Positions 7,050-13,570 of a stretch of 26,995 bases of DNA are shown here, one piece after another (positions within the stretch are counted from its first letter, which is position 1; every line of letters begins with the position of its first letter). The notes beneath the pieces are model-generated. The model saw nothing but the letters and a program-made list of their open reading frames with translations, was not told the origin of the DNA and made no database searches. Both the position numbers and the translations under genes were made by a program. The DNA lies in the NCBI GenBank assembly GCA_051953655.1, contig JBQCIO010000186.1, positions 1-26,995 on the forward strand, given 5' to 3'. This DNA is from JBQCHF01 sp051953655. GTDB lineage: Bacteria > Actinomycetota > Actinomycetes > Motilibacterales > Motilibacteraceae.

Positions 7050-7889
7050 ATGACGGCTCACCGCACCGGCCCGGCGCACGGCGCCACGCTCGACGACGAG
7101 ACCCTCGGCGCGCTGCTCGCCCTCGCCGAGCGGACCGCGGCCGCGGCCGGCCACCTGCTCGTCGCCGGCCGGCCGGAGCAGGTCGAGGTGGCCGCGACCA
7201 AGACGAGCCCGACCGACGTCGTCACCGAGATGGACCGGGCCAGCGAGCGGCTGATCACCGAGCGGCTGCGGGCCGAGCGCCCGGAGGACGGCGTGCTGGG
7301 CGAGGAGGGCGCTTCCAGCGCGGGCACCAGCGGGGTGCGGTGGGTGGTGGACCCGATCGACGGCACGGTCAACTACCTCTACGGGCAGCCCGCCTGGGCG
7401 GTCAGCATCGCCGCGCAGGTGGACGGCGAGTCGGTGGTCGGCGTGGTGCACGCCCCGGCGCTGGGCTGCACCTGGACCGCGGTGCGCGGGAGGGGCGCCT
7501 GGCGGGACGGGCACCGGCTGCGGGTGAACCGGCACGTGGCGATGGACCGGGCCCTGGTGGGGACCGGCTTCGGCTACGAGGCGCGGCGCCGCGCCCACCA
7601 GGGCGAGGTGCTCGCCGGCCTCATCGGCGCGGTGCGGGACGTGCGGCGCTGGGGCTCGTGCGCCATCGACCTGTGCTTCGTCGCCGACGGCCGGCTCGAC
7701 GCCTACTACGAGCGCGGCCCGCAGGCGTGGGACTACGCGGCGGGGGGGCTCGTCGCCACCGAGGCGGGGGCGCGGCTGGGCGGCCTGCGGGGCGCGCCCG
7801 CCTCGCCCGACCTGGTGCTGGCCGCGCCCGAGCCGCTGTTCAGCGACCTGGAGGCAGCCCTCACCCGGCTCGAGGCCGACCGGGACTGA
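7050..7889 (+). CDS. suhB: Inositol monophosphatase family protein (SuhB-like)
   Basis: This 279-aa cytosolic Mg2+-dependent phosphatase hydrolyses inositol-1-phosphate or related sugar phosphates. In actinobacteria it feeds inositol to phosphatidylinositol and mycothiol synthesis. The lithium-sensitive phosphatase fold is shown by three metal-site motifs: GEEG (Glu85), WVVDPIDGTVNY (Asp101, Asp104) and WDYAAGGLVATEAG (Asp228). Length is typical. ATG at 7050 is preferred over the in-frame GTG at 7035, since the family N-terminus is short. The gene is divergent from the cyclase and converges on the small gene at 7950 with a hairpin between. It corresponds in position to M. tuberculosis suhB (Rv2701c). 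Substrate preference cannot be read from the sequence. Confidence 0.9.
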   Translation: MTAHRTGPAHGATLDDETLGALLALAERTAAAAGHLLVAGRPEQVEVAATKTSPTDVVTEMDRASERLITERLRAERPEDGVLGEEGASSAGTSGVRWVVDPIDGTVNYLYGQPAWAVSIAAQVDGESVVGVVHAPALGCTWTAVRGRGAWRDGHRLRVNRHVAMDRALVGTGFGYEARRRAHQGEVLAGLIGAVRDVRRWGSCAIDLCFVADGRLDAYYERGPQAWDYAAGGLVATEAGARLGGLRGAPASPDLVLAAPEPLFSDLEAALTRLEADRD

Positions 7890-7919
7890 CCGGGGTCGTC
7901 GCCGGTGCGAGCACTGCGC

Positions 7920-7947
7920 CCGGCCGGGACCGAACGGTCCCTGCCGG
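7920..7947. terminator. Bidirectional hairpin terminator after suhB
   Basis: CCGGC and GGGACC (7920-7931) pair with GGTCCC and GCCGG (7936-7947) around a GAAC tetraloop, with one internal mismatch. It sits between the suhB stop (7889) and the stop of the convergent small gene (7950). Confidence 0.75.
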
Positions 7948-7949
7948 CC

Positions 7950-8138
7950 TCAGGAGGCCGCGCGCACCGGCTCGAGGCTGGTGACCGCGACCCCGTGCGA
8001 GGCCGCGAGCAGCCGCAGGCTCTCCAGCTCCCCGGCGTGCACCGAGGCGGCGTACTCGTCGCCCTCCGCCTCCGCCTGCGCGAGCGCAGCCTGCGCGTCG
8101 ACGACCCGCTGACGCAGCTGTGCGACGAACTCACCCAT
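7950..8138 (-). CDS. Small conserved helical protein, unknown function
   Basis: This 62-aa protein begins MGEFVAQLRQRVVDAQAALAQ and continues as a charged, Ala/Glu/Leu-rich segment (residues 5-45) likely to form one or two helices or a short coiled coil. No cysteine or membrane segment is present. The ATG has an excellent Shine-Dalgarno (GAGGAGG, 5 nt spacing), so the gene is probably real although short. The longer open frame upstream (to 8309) has poor codon use and is not coding. The upstream region holds a cluster of TGCAC/GTGCA palindromes that may control it. I do not recognise the family; it resembles small hypothetical proteins of Geodermatophilaceae. Confidence 0.75.
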   Translation of the reverse strand: MGEFVAQLRQRVVDAQAALAQAEAEGDEYAASVHAGELESLRLLAASHGVAVTSLEPVRAAS

Positions 8139-8143
8139 GGCCG

Positions 8144-8149
8144 CCTCCT
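8144..8149 (-). promoter_or_regulatory. Ribosome binding site of the 62-aa protein gene
   Basis: AGGAGG on the minus strand, 5 nt before ATG 8138. It is the main evidence that this very short frame is translated and that it starts here. Confidence 0.75.
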
Positions 8150-8187
8150 CCGTGACGCGATGCCTGCGGCTCGGCGAGCCGGCTGAC

Positions 8188-8254
8188 CTGCACGACCGCC
8201 CCTGCACGACTCGTGCATGCGGGGATGTCATGTAGCGGTGCAGGCATTCTGCAC
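8188..8254. promoter_or_regulatory. Cluster of TGCAC/GTGCA palindromes (candidate operator)
   Basis: CTGCACGAC occurs at 8188-8196 and again at 8202-8210. The second copy begins a perfect palindrome TGCACGA-C-TCGTGCA (8203-8217). A second inverted repeat, GTGCAG-N5-CTGCAC, lies at 8238-8254. The cluster is 50-115 nt upstream of the 62-aa gene (-) in an otherwise empty 270-bp gap (8139-8408). No known operator consensus matches; a dimeric repressor site is the simplest reading. Confidence 0.5.
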
Positions 8255-8408
8255 GGGCAGACGCGGGACGAAACGCCCAGGTTGCCCCCGTCACAGGATC
8301 TCCACACATCGTTCACCCGGCCGTCGCTGAGCCGCGCGGCCCGTCGTCGGAGCTCAACGCGGCCGACGGCGCCTCGCGGCGCTCGCCGGACCCCGGCGGC
8401 TGACCGTC

Positions 8409-8927
8409 CTAGTCGATCTGGCGCAGCTCGGCGGCGTAGCGGTGGCCGTTGGCGACGTACTTGCGCACCGAGTCCTCGAAGGCGCCGGGGGCGACGGCGT
8501 CCTCCCGGATCCGGGCGGGCACGCCGAGCGCCATCGCCCGGGCCGGCACCTCGGTGCGCGGGGAGACCACGGCGCCGGCGGCCACCAGGGCTCCGGAGCG
8601 GACCAGCACCTGGTGCAGCAGCACCGAGCCGCTGCCGATCAGGCAGCCGTCCTCCACCGTGCAGCCCTCCAGGTGGGCCATGTGACCGACGACGCAGTCC
8701 GAGCCGATGAGGGTGGCCAGCTCCTCGGTGGCGTGCACGACGGTGCCGTCCTGGACCGAGGTGCGCTCGCCGATGACGATCGTGCCGTAGTCCCCGCGCA
8801 GCACGGCCCCCGGCCAGACGGTGGACTCGGCGCCGATGCGGACGTCGCCGATGACCGTGGCGTCCGGGTGGACGTAGGCGTCCGGGTGGACGTCGGGAAC
8901 GCGGTCCCCGAGCGCGTAGATGGCCAC
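8409..8927 (-). CDS. Gamma-carbonic anhydrase family (left-handed beta-helix) protein
   Basis: This 172-aa protein is built of hexapeptide repeats (VHPDATVIGDVRIGAESTVWPGAVLRGD...), the left-handed beta-helix of gamma-class carbonic anhydrases, which act as trimers with Zn or Fe at subunit interfaces. Two metal histidines are visible: His65 (VVHATEE) and His82 (VVGHMAHLEG). The third canonical His, five residues after the second, is Glu87, with His85 two residues earlier. Carbonic anhydrase activity is therefore uncertain. The GTG start has AGGAG 6 nt upstream (8934-8938) and gives the usual family start. Upstream lies a tetranucleotide-like repeat. It could be an acetyltransferase-like or siderophore-binding relative, but no acyl-transfer motif is seen. 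Confidence 0.85.
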   Translation of the reverse strand: MAIYALGDRVPDVHPDAYVHPDATVIGDVRIGAESTVWPGAVLRGDYGTIVIGERTSVQDGTVVHATEELATLIGSDCVVGHMAHLEGCTVEDGCLIGSGSVLLHQVLVRSGALVAAGAVVSPRTEVPARAMALGVPARIREDAVAPGAFEDSVRKYVANGHRYAAELRQID

Positions 8928-8936
8928 GTGCTGCTC

Positions 8937-9003
8937 CTGTCTGTGGGTCTGCCTGTCTGTCCGTCTGTCGGTCTGCCTGTGCTGTCGGTCTGCTGGTCCG
9001 TCG
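8937..9003. repeat. CTGT/CCGT-type tetranucleotide repeat tract
   Basis: A tract of about 67 bp is made almost entirely of CTGT, CTGC, CCGT and CGGT words (minus strand: CAGA/CGGA/CCGA). It begins just upstream of the gamma-CA Shine-Dalgarno, so it probably lies in the 5' leader of that gene. It is imperfect, and its low complexity is unlike flanking DNA. Confidence 0.8.
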
Positions 9004-9394
9004 GGGTCCGCGGGCGGGCGCTGCCTGGCTGCCTGCTGCGGCTCCGGGCGGAGCCGTCCAAGCCTGCCCGGGTGCCCGGAGCCGTCGCGCCGGGGGGTGC
9101 CGCTCGGCGCTCGGTCGCTCGCGCTGCGCAGGCCGTCCGAGGACCGGCGGCGGGCACCGTCCGACGCTGACGTTCCGTTGACCTCCGCCTGATCGCGCGA
9201 TGGCTGTGCGTGGTGCACAATCAGCGGCCCGGGGGCGGGCACAAAACCGGGGTCCGGGGCGTTCTCCGCCCGGCACGGGCCGAAGGCCCCGCTGCAAGGG
9301 CGCAGCGTCCCTGCCCTCCGACGCACGGTAGGGCAGGAAGCACAGCGGTGAAGAATCCGCCGCTGACGACGACGAGAGAAAGGGTGGACCGGAC
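9004..9394. other. Rest of the divergent intergenic region between gamma-CA and DUF4193 genes
   Basis: No gene is supported here: open frames across it have codon use unlike the neighbours. The only structure I see is an 8-bp inverted repeat CCTGCCCT (9310-9317) and AGGGCAGG (9330-9337) with a 12-nt loop, about 58 nt upstream of the DUF4193 start. It could be an operator or a leader hairpin. I could not place a convincing -35/-10 pair for either gene. Confidence 0.5.
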
Positions 9395-9694
9395 GTGGCC
9401 ACCGACTACGACACCCCGCGCAAGACCGACGACGACCTCAACGAAGACTCCATCGAGGAGCTGAAGGCGCGGCGGGTCGACAAGTCCTCCGGCGCGGTCG
9501 ACGTCGACGAGGCCGACCTCGCGGAGAACCTCGAGCTGCCCGGTGCCGACCTGTCCAACGAGGAGCTGAGCGTCCGCGTGCTCCCGCAGCGCGCCGACGA
9601 GTTCACCTGCTCGCGCTGCTTCCTGGTGCACCACCGCAGCCAGCTGGCCAAGCAGGACGGGTCCACCTTCGTGTGCAAGGAGTGCGCGGCCTGA
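9395..9694 (+). CDS. DUF4193 family zinc-ribbon-like protein
   Basis: This 99-aa acidic protein begins ATDYDTPRKTDDDLNEDSIEEL and ends in a zinc-ribbon-like fold with Cys72-x2-Cys75 (CSRC) and Cys94-x2-Cys97 (CKEC). It is the highly conserved actinobacterial family represented by M. tuberculosis Rv2699c, whose function is not established. The fold suggests nucleic-acid or RNA-polymerase contact, which is only inference. GTG at 9395 follows AAAGGGTGGA. The gene is monocistronic: divergent from gamma-CA and separated from the convergent DUF3093 gene by a perfect 14-bp hairpin. Confidence 0.92.
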   Translation: MATDYDTPRKTDDDLNEDSIEELKARRVDKSSGAVDVDEADLAENLELPGADLSNEELSVRVLPQRADEFTCSRCFLVHHRSQLAKQDGSTFVCKECAA

Positions 9695-9760
9695 CCGCAG
9701 CGGTGGTCCCGCGCCCGTCCCGGGCGCAGGCGCTCGGCCGTCTCGTCATCGGCGCACCGA

Positions 9761-9792
9761 CACCGGCCGGCCCCTCGGGGGGCCGGCCGGTG
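9761..9792. terminator. Bidirectional hairpin terminator after DUF4193
   Basis: Perfect 14-bp arms CACCGGCCGGCCCC (9761-9774) and GGGGCCGGCCGGTG (9779-9792) around a TCGG loop, between the stops of DUF4193 (9694) and DUF3093 (9876). No T-run follows. Confidence 0.85.
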
Positions 9793-9875
9793 CGTCGTGC
9801 CGGGGCCGGACCGTCAGGGGTCCGTCAGCGCTGCCGACCGGGACGTCGCGGCCGCGTGAGCCGGCGGGCTCCTGC

Positions 9876-10376
9876 TCAGCCGGCCTGCGGCAGCCGGCGG
9901 CCGGCGCGGATCGCGGTGGCCAGCTGCTCCGGGCGGCGGGTGGAGACGTACCAGTAGGGGGTCGGATCTGCGGGGTCGACGACGTCGACCAGCACGGCCC
10001 CGGGCACCCAGCTGCGCAGCAGGTGGAACGCCCGCGGCTCGAACCCCGGGCCGCGCAGTCGGCGCGCCGCCTCCTCGTCGAGCACCTGCGGCGCGCCCAG
10101 CAGCCCCAGCGGGATGTGCGCCCGGCCGGCCCGCAGCTCCCCGCCGGCGACCTCCACCCGGGCGGCGCTCGAGAGGAGGCCGAGGGCGCCCAGCGCACCC
10201 GCGGCCACCGCCGCGACGGTGCACCACAGCGGGCCCGCCACGACCAGCAGGGCCAGCCAGATGCTCACCAGCAGGCCGGCCCAGAGCAACCACATCCACA
10301 GGGCGGCGCCGATGCGCTCGCGGTAGAGGACGCCGTCGGCCGGCAGCGCGCCGGGCAGGCCGGGGGAGGAGCTCAC
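9876..10376 (-). CDS. DUF3093 membrane protein
   Basis: This 166-aa protein starts with YRERIGAALWMWLLW. It has two adjacent transmembrane helices at about residues 23-68, then a soluble domain with VPGAVLVDVVDPADPTPYWYVSTRRPEQLA. This is the DUF3093 pattern (M. tuberculosis Rv2698), an actinobacterial membrane protein of unknown function. The conserved tail with PYWYVSTRxPxxL probably folds on the membrane surface. GTG at 10376 is chosen because the family N-terminus starts just before the first helix; a minus-strand CACAGT lies 6 nt upstream as a weak -10 candidate. The longer open frame to 10469 extends into the divergent promoter of the DUF885 gene. Confidence 0.88.
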   Translation of the reverse strand: MSSSPGLPGALPADGVLYRERIGAALWMWLLWAGLLVSIWLALLVVAGPLWCTVAAVAAGALGALGLLSSAARVEVAGGELRAGRAHIPLGLLGAPQVLDEEAARRLRGPGFEPRAFHLLRSWVPGAVLVDVVDPADPTPYWYVSTRRPEQLATAIRAGRRLPQAG

Positions 10377-10497
10377 GGTCCCACTGTGGCACCACCGGCC
10401 GACCCGGCGCCCGCCCGGATCCTCTTGGGCGCCCGACCGGGCGCCCGGGCCGACCCCACCCCCGGTCACCGGGGCAGGAGGTGCCGGGAGGGCGTCG

Positions 10498-10503
10498 TAG
10501 GGT
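10498..10503 (+). promoter_or_regulatory. Candidate -10 box (TAGGGT) for a leaderless transcript
   Basis: TAGGGT fits TANNNT and ends 7 nt before ATG 10511, with no well-placed Shine-Dalgarno between. This favours the ATG over the in-frame GTG at 10481. Confidence 0.6.
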
Positions 10504-10510
10504 CCCGCGC

Positions 10511-12247
10511 ATGCCGTCGGAGCCCACGCCGTCCCACTCGCCGGACCACTCGTCCGACCACCCGCTGGACCACCGTCCGGACCACCGTCCGGACCAGCCC
10601 GGGCAGCGAGCGTTCGACCGGCTCGCGGGCGAGCTCGCCGCGGAGGAGCTGGCCGCGGAGCCGGTGCTCGCCAGCGCCCTCGGCCGCACCGAGCACGACG
10701 AGCGGCTGCCGGACCTCTCCGCAGGCGCGGTCGCCGAGCGGCAGCGGCGGGAGGACGCCTGGGCGGCGCGTCTCGCGGCGCTGGCGGACGACGACCTCAC
10801 CGCGGACGAGCGGATCGACCGCGACCTCGTCCTCATGGTGCTGCGCGGCCGGCAGGTCATGCGGGACTGGGCGGACTGGCGGCGCAGCGCCGACACCTAC
10901 GCCGGGGCCGCCCTGCAGGGCGTGTTCGTGCTGCTGCTGCACCGGCTGCGTCCCGAGGCCGAGCTGGCCGAGGCCGTCGCCGCCCGGCTGCGCGCCACCC
11001 CGGTGCTGCTGGAGCAGGGAGCAGGCAACCTGGACCCGGACCTCGCCTCGCCCGACCTGCTGCGCCGTGCCCTGGGCCAGGCCGCCGCGGGCGCGGCGTA
11101 CGCGCGGAGCGTGGCCGGGCAGTTCGGCGGCGACGCGCAGCAGCGGACGGTCGCCGAGGCGGGCGAGGTGGCCGCGGCGGCGTTCGAGCGGTTCGGGGCC
11201 GCGATCGAGGACCTCGCCGCGCGCGCCCACGGGTCGTGGGCCATCGGCGAGGAGCGGTACGACGCCCGGCTGCGGCTGGCCGAGGGCCTGTCCTACGGCG
11301 CCCGGGAGCTGCGCGAGCGGGGCGAGGCCGCCTACGCCGAGCTGCTCTCCGACATGCAGGCGCGCACCCGCTCGCTCCGTGGCAGCGACGGCAGCGACTG
11401 GCGCCGGCTGCTCGAGGAGCTCAACGCGGACCGGCCGGGCACCCCGGAGGAGATGCTGACGCTCTACCGGCGGGCCACCGCGGCCGCCCGGCAGTTCTGC
11501 GTGGACCGCGCACTGGTCACGATGCCTCCGGGCGAGCAGTGCGCCGTGGTCCCCTCCGCGCCCTTCACCCGGCCGATGATCGCGGTCGCGCACTACCAGG
11601 CGCCGCCCCCGTTCGGCTCCAGCGACGTCGGGCACTTCTTCGTGCCCTACCCGCCCGAGGGCGCCTCGCCGGAGGAGGTGGCCCAGCGGCTGGCCACGAA
11701 CAACCGGCACGGCCTGTGGTCGATCACGACGCACGAGGCGTACCCGGGGCACCACTGGCACCTGGCCCACGTGGCCTCCGGCGCCGGCACCCCCGCCGCC
11801 CGCCCCGGCGCCCGGATCCTCCGCACGCTGTTCACCTCGACGTACTTCACCGAGGGCTGGGGCCTCTACAGCGAGGACCTCATGCGCGAGCAGGGGTTCT
11901 TCGCCACCCCCGAGCAGGAGCTGTGCCAGCGCGACTACCGGCTCTTCCGCGCCGCCCGGATCGTGGTGGACACCTCCCTGCACCTGGGCGAGATGAGCGT
12001 GGAGCAGGCCGTCGACCACCTGACCACGCACACCTCGCTCACGCCGGCCACCGCGCGCGCCGAGGTGCTGCGCTACTGCGCCTGGCCCACCCAGGCCTCG
12101 TCCTACCTCACCGGCGCGCTGGAGATCGCCCGGCTGCGCGACCGCTGGCTGGCCGAGGGCCACGGCTCGCTGCGCGCCTTCCACGACGCCGCCGCCGGCT
12201 CGGGCCGGCTGCCGGTGTCGCTGGTGGAGCGGTCGCTGTTCGGGTGA
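10511..12247 (+). CDS. DUF885 family protein, metallopeptidase-like
   Basis: This 578-aa protein belongs to the DUF885 family of putative zinc peptidases, distantly like M32/M2 enzymes. The metal-site motif HEAYPGHH lies at residues 408-415 (His408, Glu409, His414) and the downstream acidic segment FTEGWGLYSEDLM (Glu448) fits a gluzincin third ligand. There is no signal peptide, so a cytosolic enzyme is expected; its substrate is unknown. The N-terminus (about residues 11-30) is a DHxxDH repeat encoded by 12-bp tandem repeats and unlike the family. ATG 10511 is favoured by the TAGGGT box 7 nt upstream. Its stop codon lies inside the first of the 12240-12326 palindromes. Confidence 0.88.
   Translation: MPSEPTPSHSPDHSSDHPLDHRPDHRPDQPGQRAFDRLAGELAAEELAAEPVLASALGRTEHDERLPDLSAGAVAERQRREDAWAARLAALADDDLTADERIDRDLVLMVLRGRQVMRDWADWRRSADTYAGAALQGVFVLLLHRLRPEAELAEAVAARLRATPVLLEQGAGNLDPDLASPDLLRRALGQAAAGAAYARSVAGQFGGDAQQRTVAEAGEVAAAAFERFGAAIEDLAARAHGSWAIGEERYDARLRLAEGLSYGARELRERGEAAYAELLSDMQARTRSLRGSDGSDWRRLLEELNADRPGTPEEMLTLYRRATAAARQFCVDRALVTMPPGEQCAVVPSAPFTRPMIAVAHYQAPPPFGSSDVGHFFVPYPPEGASPEEVAQRLATNNRHGLWSITTHEAYPGHHWHLAHVASGAGTPAARPGARILRTLFTSTYFTEGWGLYSEDLMREQGFFATPEQELCQRDYRLFRAARIVVDTSLHLGEMSVEQAVDHLTTHTSLTPATARAEVLRYCAWPTQASSYLTGALEIARLRDRWLAEGHGSLRAFHDAAAGSGRLPVSLVERSLFG
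10541..10600 (+). repeat. In-frame 12-bp tandem repeat encoding Asp-His repeats
   Basis: Five units of CCGGACCACCGT type at 10541-10552, 10553-10564, 10565-10576, 10577-10588 and 10589-10600 encode xDHx tetrapeptides near the N-terminus of the DUF885 protein. Unit length is a multiple of three, so copy-number changes keep the frame. Confidence 0.85.
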
Positions 12248-12326
12248 GGGGTGCGCCTCACCCGATCCGGTTCGGATGAAGGGAAGAATCGCTCGATAGG
12301 TTCGGGTGAAGGGCCCCTTCACCCGA
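12240..12326. repeat. Palindromes of a GGGTGAAGGG family after the DUF885 gene
   Basis: The first palindrome has arms TCGGGTGAGG (12240-12249) and CCTCACCCGA (12256-12265) and contains the DUF885 stop codon. A half copy TTCGGATGAAGGG lies at 12271-12283. A near-perfect palindrome has arms TCGGGTGAAGGG (12302-12313) and CCCTTCACCCGA (12315-12326) with a single central base. The outer two probably act as terminators for the DUF885 gene; similar arms occur at 2526-2587. Confidence 0.75.
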
Positions 12327-12376
12327 TCTGACGCGCCCCCGCCCGCCCGGCTCGCGGAGCGCGAGCTGCCGCCCGG

Positions 12377-12382
12377 TAAGGT
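12377..12382 (+). promoter_or_regulatory. Candidate -10 box (TAAGGT) for the thioesterase-dut operon
   Basis: TAAGGT fits TANNNT and ends 8 nt before GTG 12391. It would give a leaderless or nearly leaderless mRNA for the three-gene operon. The AAGG inside it could also be read as a weak, distant Shine-Dalgarno. Confidence 0.5.
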
Positions 12383-12390
12383 CCGCGCCC

Positions 12391-12996
12391 GTGGCACCCG
12401 ACCCCGAGGACAGCGGCAGCGCGCGGCGCAGCATGGTCCCGCCGGCCGACGCCGAGGTCCCGCAGCCGCACCCGGAGGCGCCGGCGCCGGGCACGGTCCT
12501 TCCGCCGCACCACCGGCAGTGCTTCGGCTGCGGCGACCTCCACCCGCACGGGCTGCACCTGCGGATGACGGTGGGCGAGGGCGTGTCGGTGCACGGCGTG
12601 CTGGAGGTGACCGAGTCCCAGCAGGGCGCCCCCGGGCTCGCGCACGGGGGGCTCGTGGCGGCGGCCTTCGACGACGTCCTGGGCGCGCTCAGCTGGGTGC
12701 TGCGGGCCCCCGCGGTCACCGGCCGGCTGGAGACCGACTACCTGCGACCGGTCCCGGTCGGCGCCCGCCTGTTCATCACGGCGCGTGCCACCGCCGTGCA
12801 CGGCCGCAAGGTCTACGCCGAGGGCGAGGGGCGCCTGGACGCCCCCGACGGCCCGGTCGCCGCCCGCGCGGCCGGACTCTTCGTCCGCGTCCCGGTCAGC
12901 CACTTCCTCGAGCACGGGCGCCCGCAGGACGTGGCGCGCGTGCGGGAGGACCCGGTCCTCGGCGGCCAGCTCGACGCGTTCGAGGTGGGCCCGTGA
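12391..12996 (+). CDS. PaaI family thioesterase (hotdog fold)
   Basis: This 201-aa protein has a disordered Pro-rich N-terminus (about residues 1-38), then a hotdog domain starting with HRQCFGCGDLHPHGLHLRM. The motif GLAHGGLVAAAFDDVLG is the PaaI-type active-site helix (HGG followed by an acidic residue). It would hydrolyse an acyl-CoA in the cytosol; the substrate is unknown. The paired cysteines in CFGC are common in this actinobacterial group. GTG 12391 is supported by TAAGGT 8 nt upstream; an internal ATG (MVPPADAE) is the alternative. Its stop overlaps the dut start (GTGA at 12993-12996), so the two are translationally coupled. In M. tuberculosis I recall no thioesterase directly before dut. 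Confidence 0.85.
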   Translation: MAPDPEDSGSARRSMVPPADAEVPQPHPEAPAPGTVLPPHHRQCFGCGDLHPHGLHLRMTVGEGVSVHGVLEVTESQQGAPGLAHGGLVAAAFDDVLGALSWVLRAPAVTGRLETDYLRPVPVGARLFITARATAVHGRKVYAEGEGRLDAPDGPVAARAAGLFVRVPVSHFLEHGRPQDVARVREDPVLGGQLDAFEVGP

Positions 12997-13568
12997 GCGC
13001 CGAACCGCCCCGTCGTCCCGTCGACGTGCTGGTGCGGCGGCTCGATCCCGAGCTGCCGCTGCCGTCCTACGCCCACCCCGGCGACGCCGGCGCCGACCTG
13101 GTCGCCGCCGTCGACGTCGAGCTGGCGCCCGGGGAGCGCGCCCTGGTGCCCACCGGCATCGCGGTGGCCCTGCCCGACGGCTACGCCGCCTTCGTGCACC
13201 CGCGCAGCGGCCTGGCCGCCAAGCACGGCGTGAGCATCGTCAACGCTCCCGGCACCGTGGACGCCGGCTACCGCGGCGAGATCCTCGTGAACCTCGTCAA
13301 CCTCGACCCTCGCGAGACGGTGCGGCTGCGCCGGGGCGACCGGATCGCCCAGCTCGTCGTGCAGCGGGTGGAGCGGGTGGCCTTCCACGAGGTGGACTTG
13401 CTCCCCGGGTCGGCCAGGGGCGAGGGTGGCCACGGGTCGACCGGCAGATCGACCGAGGGCGTGAGCCACCCGGCAGCGGGAAGCAGCGACCACGACCATC
13501 GCCACGACCATCGCCACGGTCAGCAGCACGGTCAGCACCAGCACGCACGAGACGGACGAGGAGAGTGA
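12993..13568 (+). CDS. dut: dUTP diphosphatase with histidine-rich C-terminal tail
   Basis: This 191-aa trimeric dUTPase converts dUTP to dUMP and pyrophosphate, keeping uracil out of DNA and feeding thymidylate synthesis. All five motifs are visible: HPGDAGADL, PRSGLAAKHG, NAPGTVDAGYRGE, RGDRIAQLVV and RGEGGHGSTG. In the last motif His replaces the Phe of many species; I recall this also for M. tuberculosis Dut, so it is not a defect. Residues 152-191 after motif 5 are unusual: the end holds DHDHRHDHRH and GQQHGQHQH, eight His in 19 residues. That segment uses many A/T-ending codons (CAT, GGT, GCA, CGA, GGA), unlike the catalytic part. The start GTG overlaps the thioesterase stop. Confidence 0.95.
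   Translation: MSAEPPRRPVDVLVRRLDPELPLPSYAHPGDAGADLVAAVDVELAPGERALVPTGIAVALPDGYAAFVHPRSGLAAKHGVSIVNAPGTVDAGYRGEILVNLVNLDPRETVRLRRGDRIAQLVVQRVERVAFHEVDLLPGSARGEGGHGSTGRSTEGVSHPAAGSSDHDHRHDHRHGQQHGQHQHARDGRGE
13559..13563 (+). promoter_or_regulatory. Ribosome binding site deciding the DUF3710 start
   Basis: AGGAG lies 7 nt before GTG 13571 but only 1 nt before the alternative GTG at 13565. The site is embedded in the last codons of dut. Confidence 0.65.
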
Positions 13569-13570
13569 CG

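Noticed and set aside
13441..13568. Calling dut frameshifted or a pseudogene
   Set aside because: All five catalytic motifs are intact and the frame reaches a stop coupled to the next gene; the odd tail is reported as a finding instead.
12785..13570. Extension of DUF3710 upstream across dut
   Set aside because: It would overlap the whole dut gene in another frame; a good Shine-Dalgarno precedes GTG 13571 and the family starts MFGRRR.
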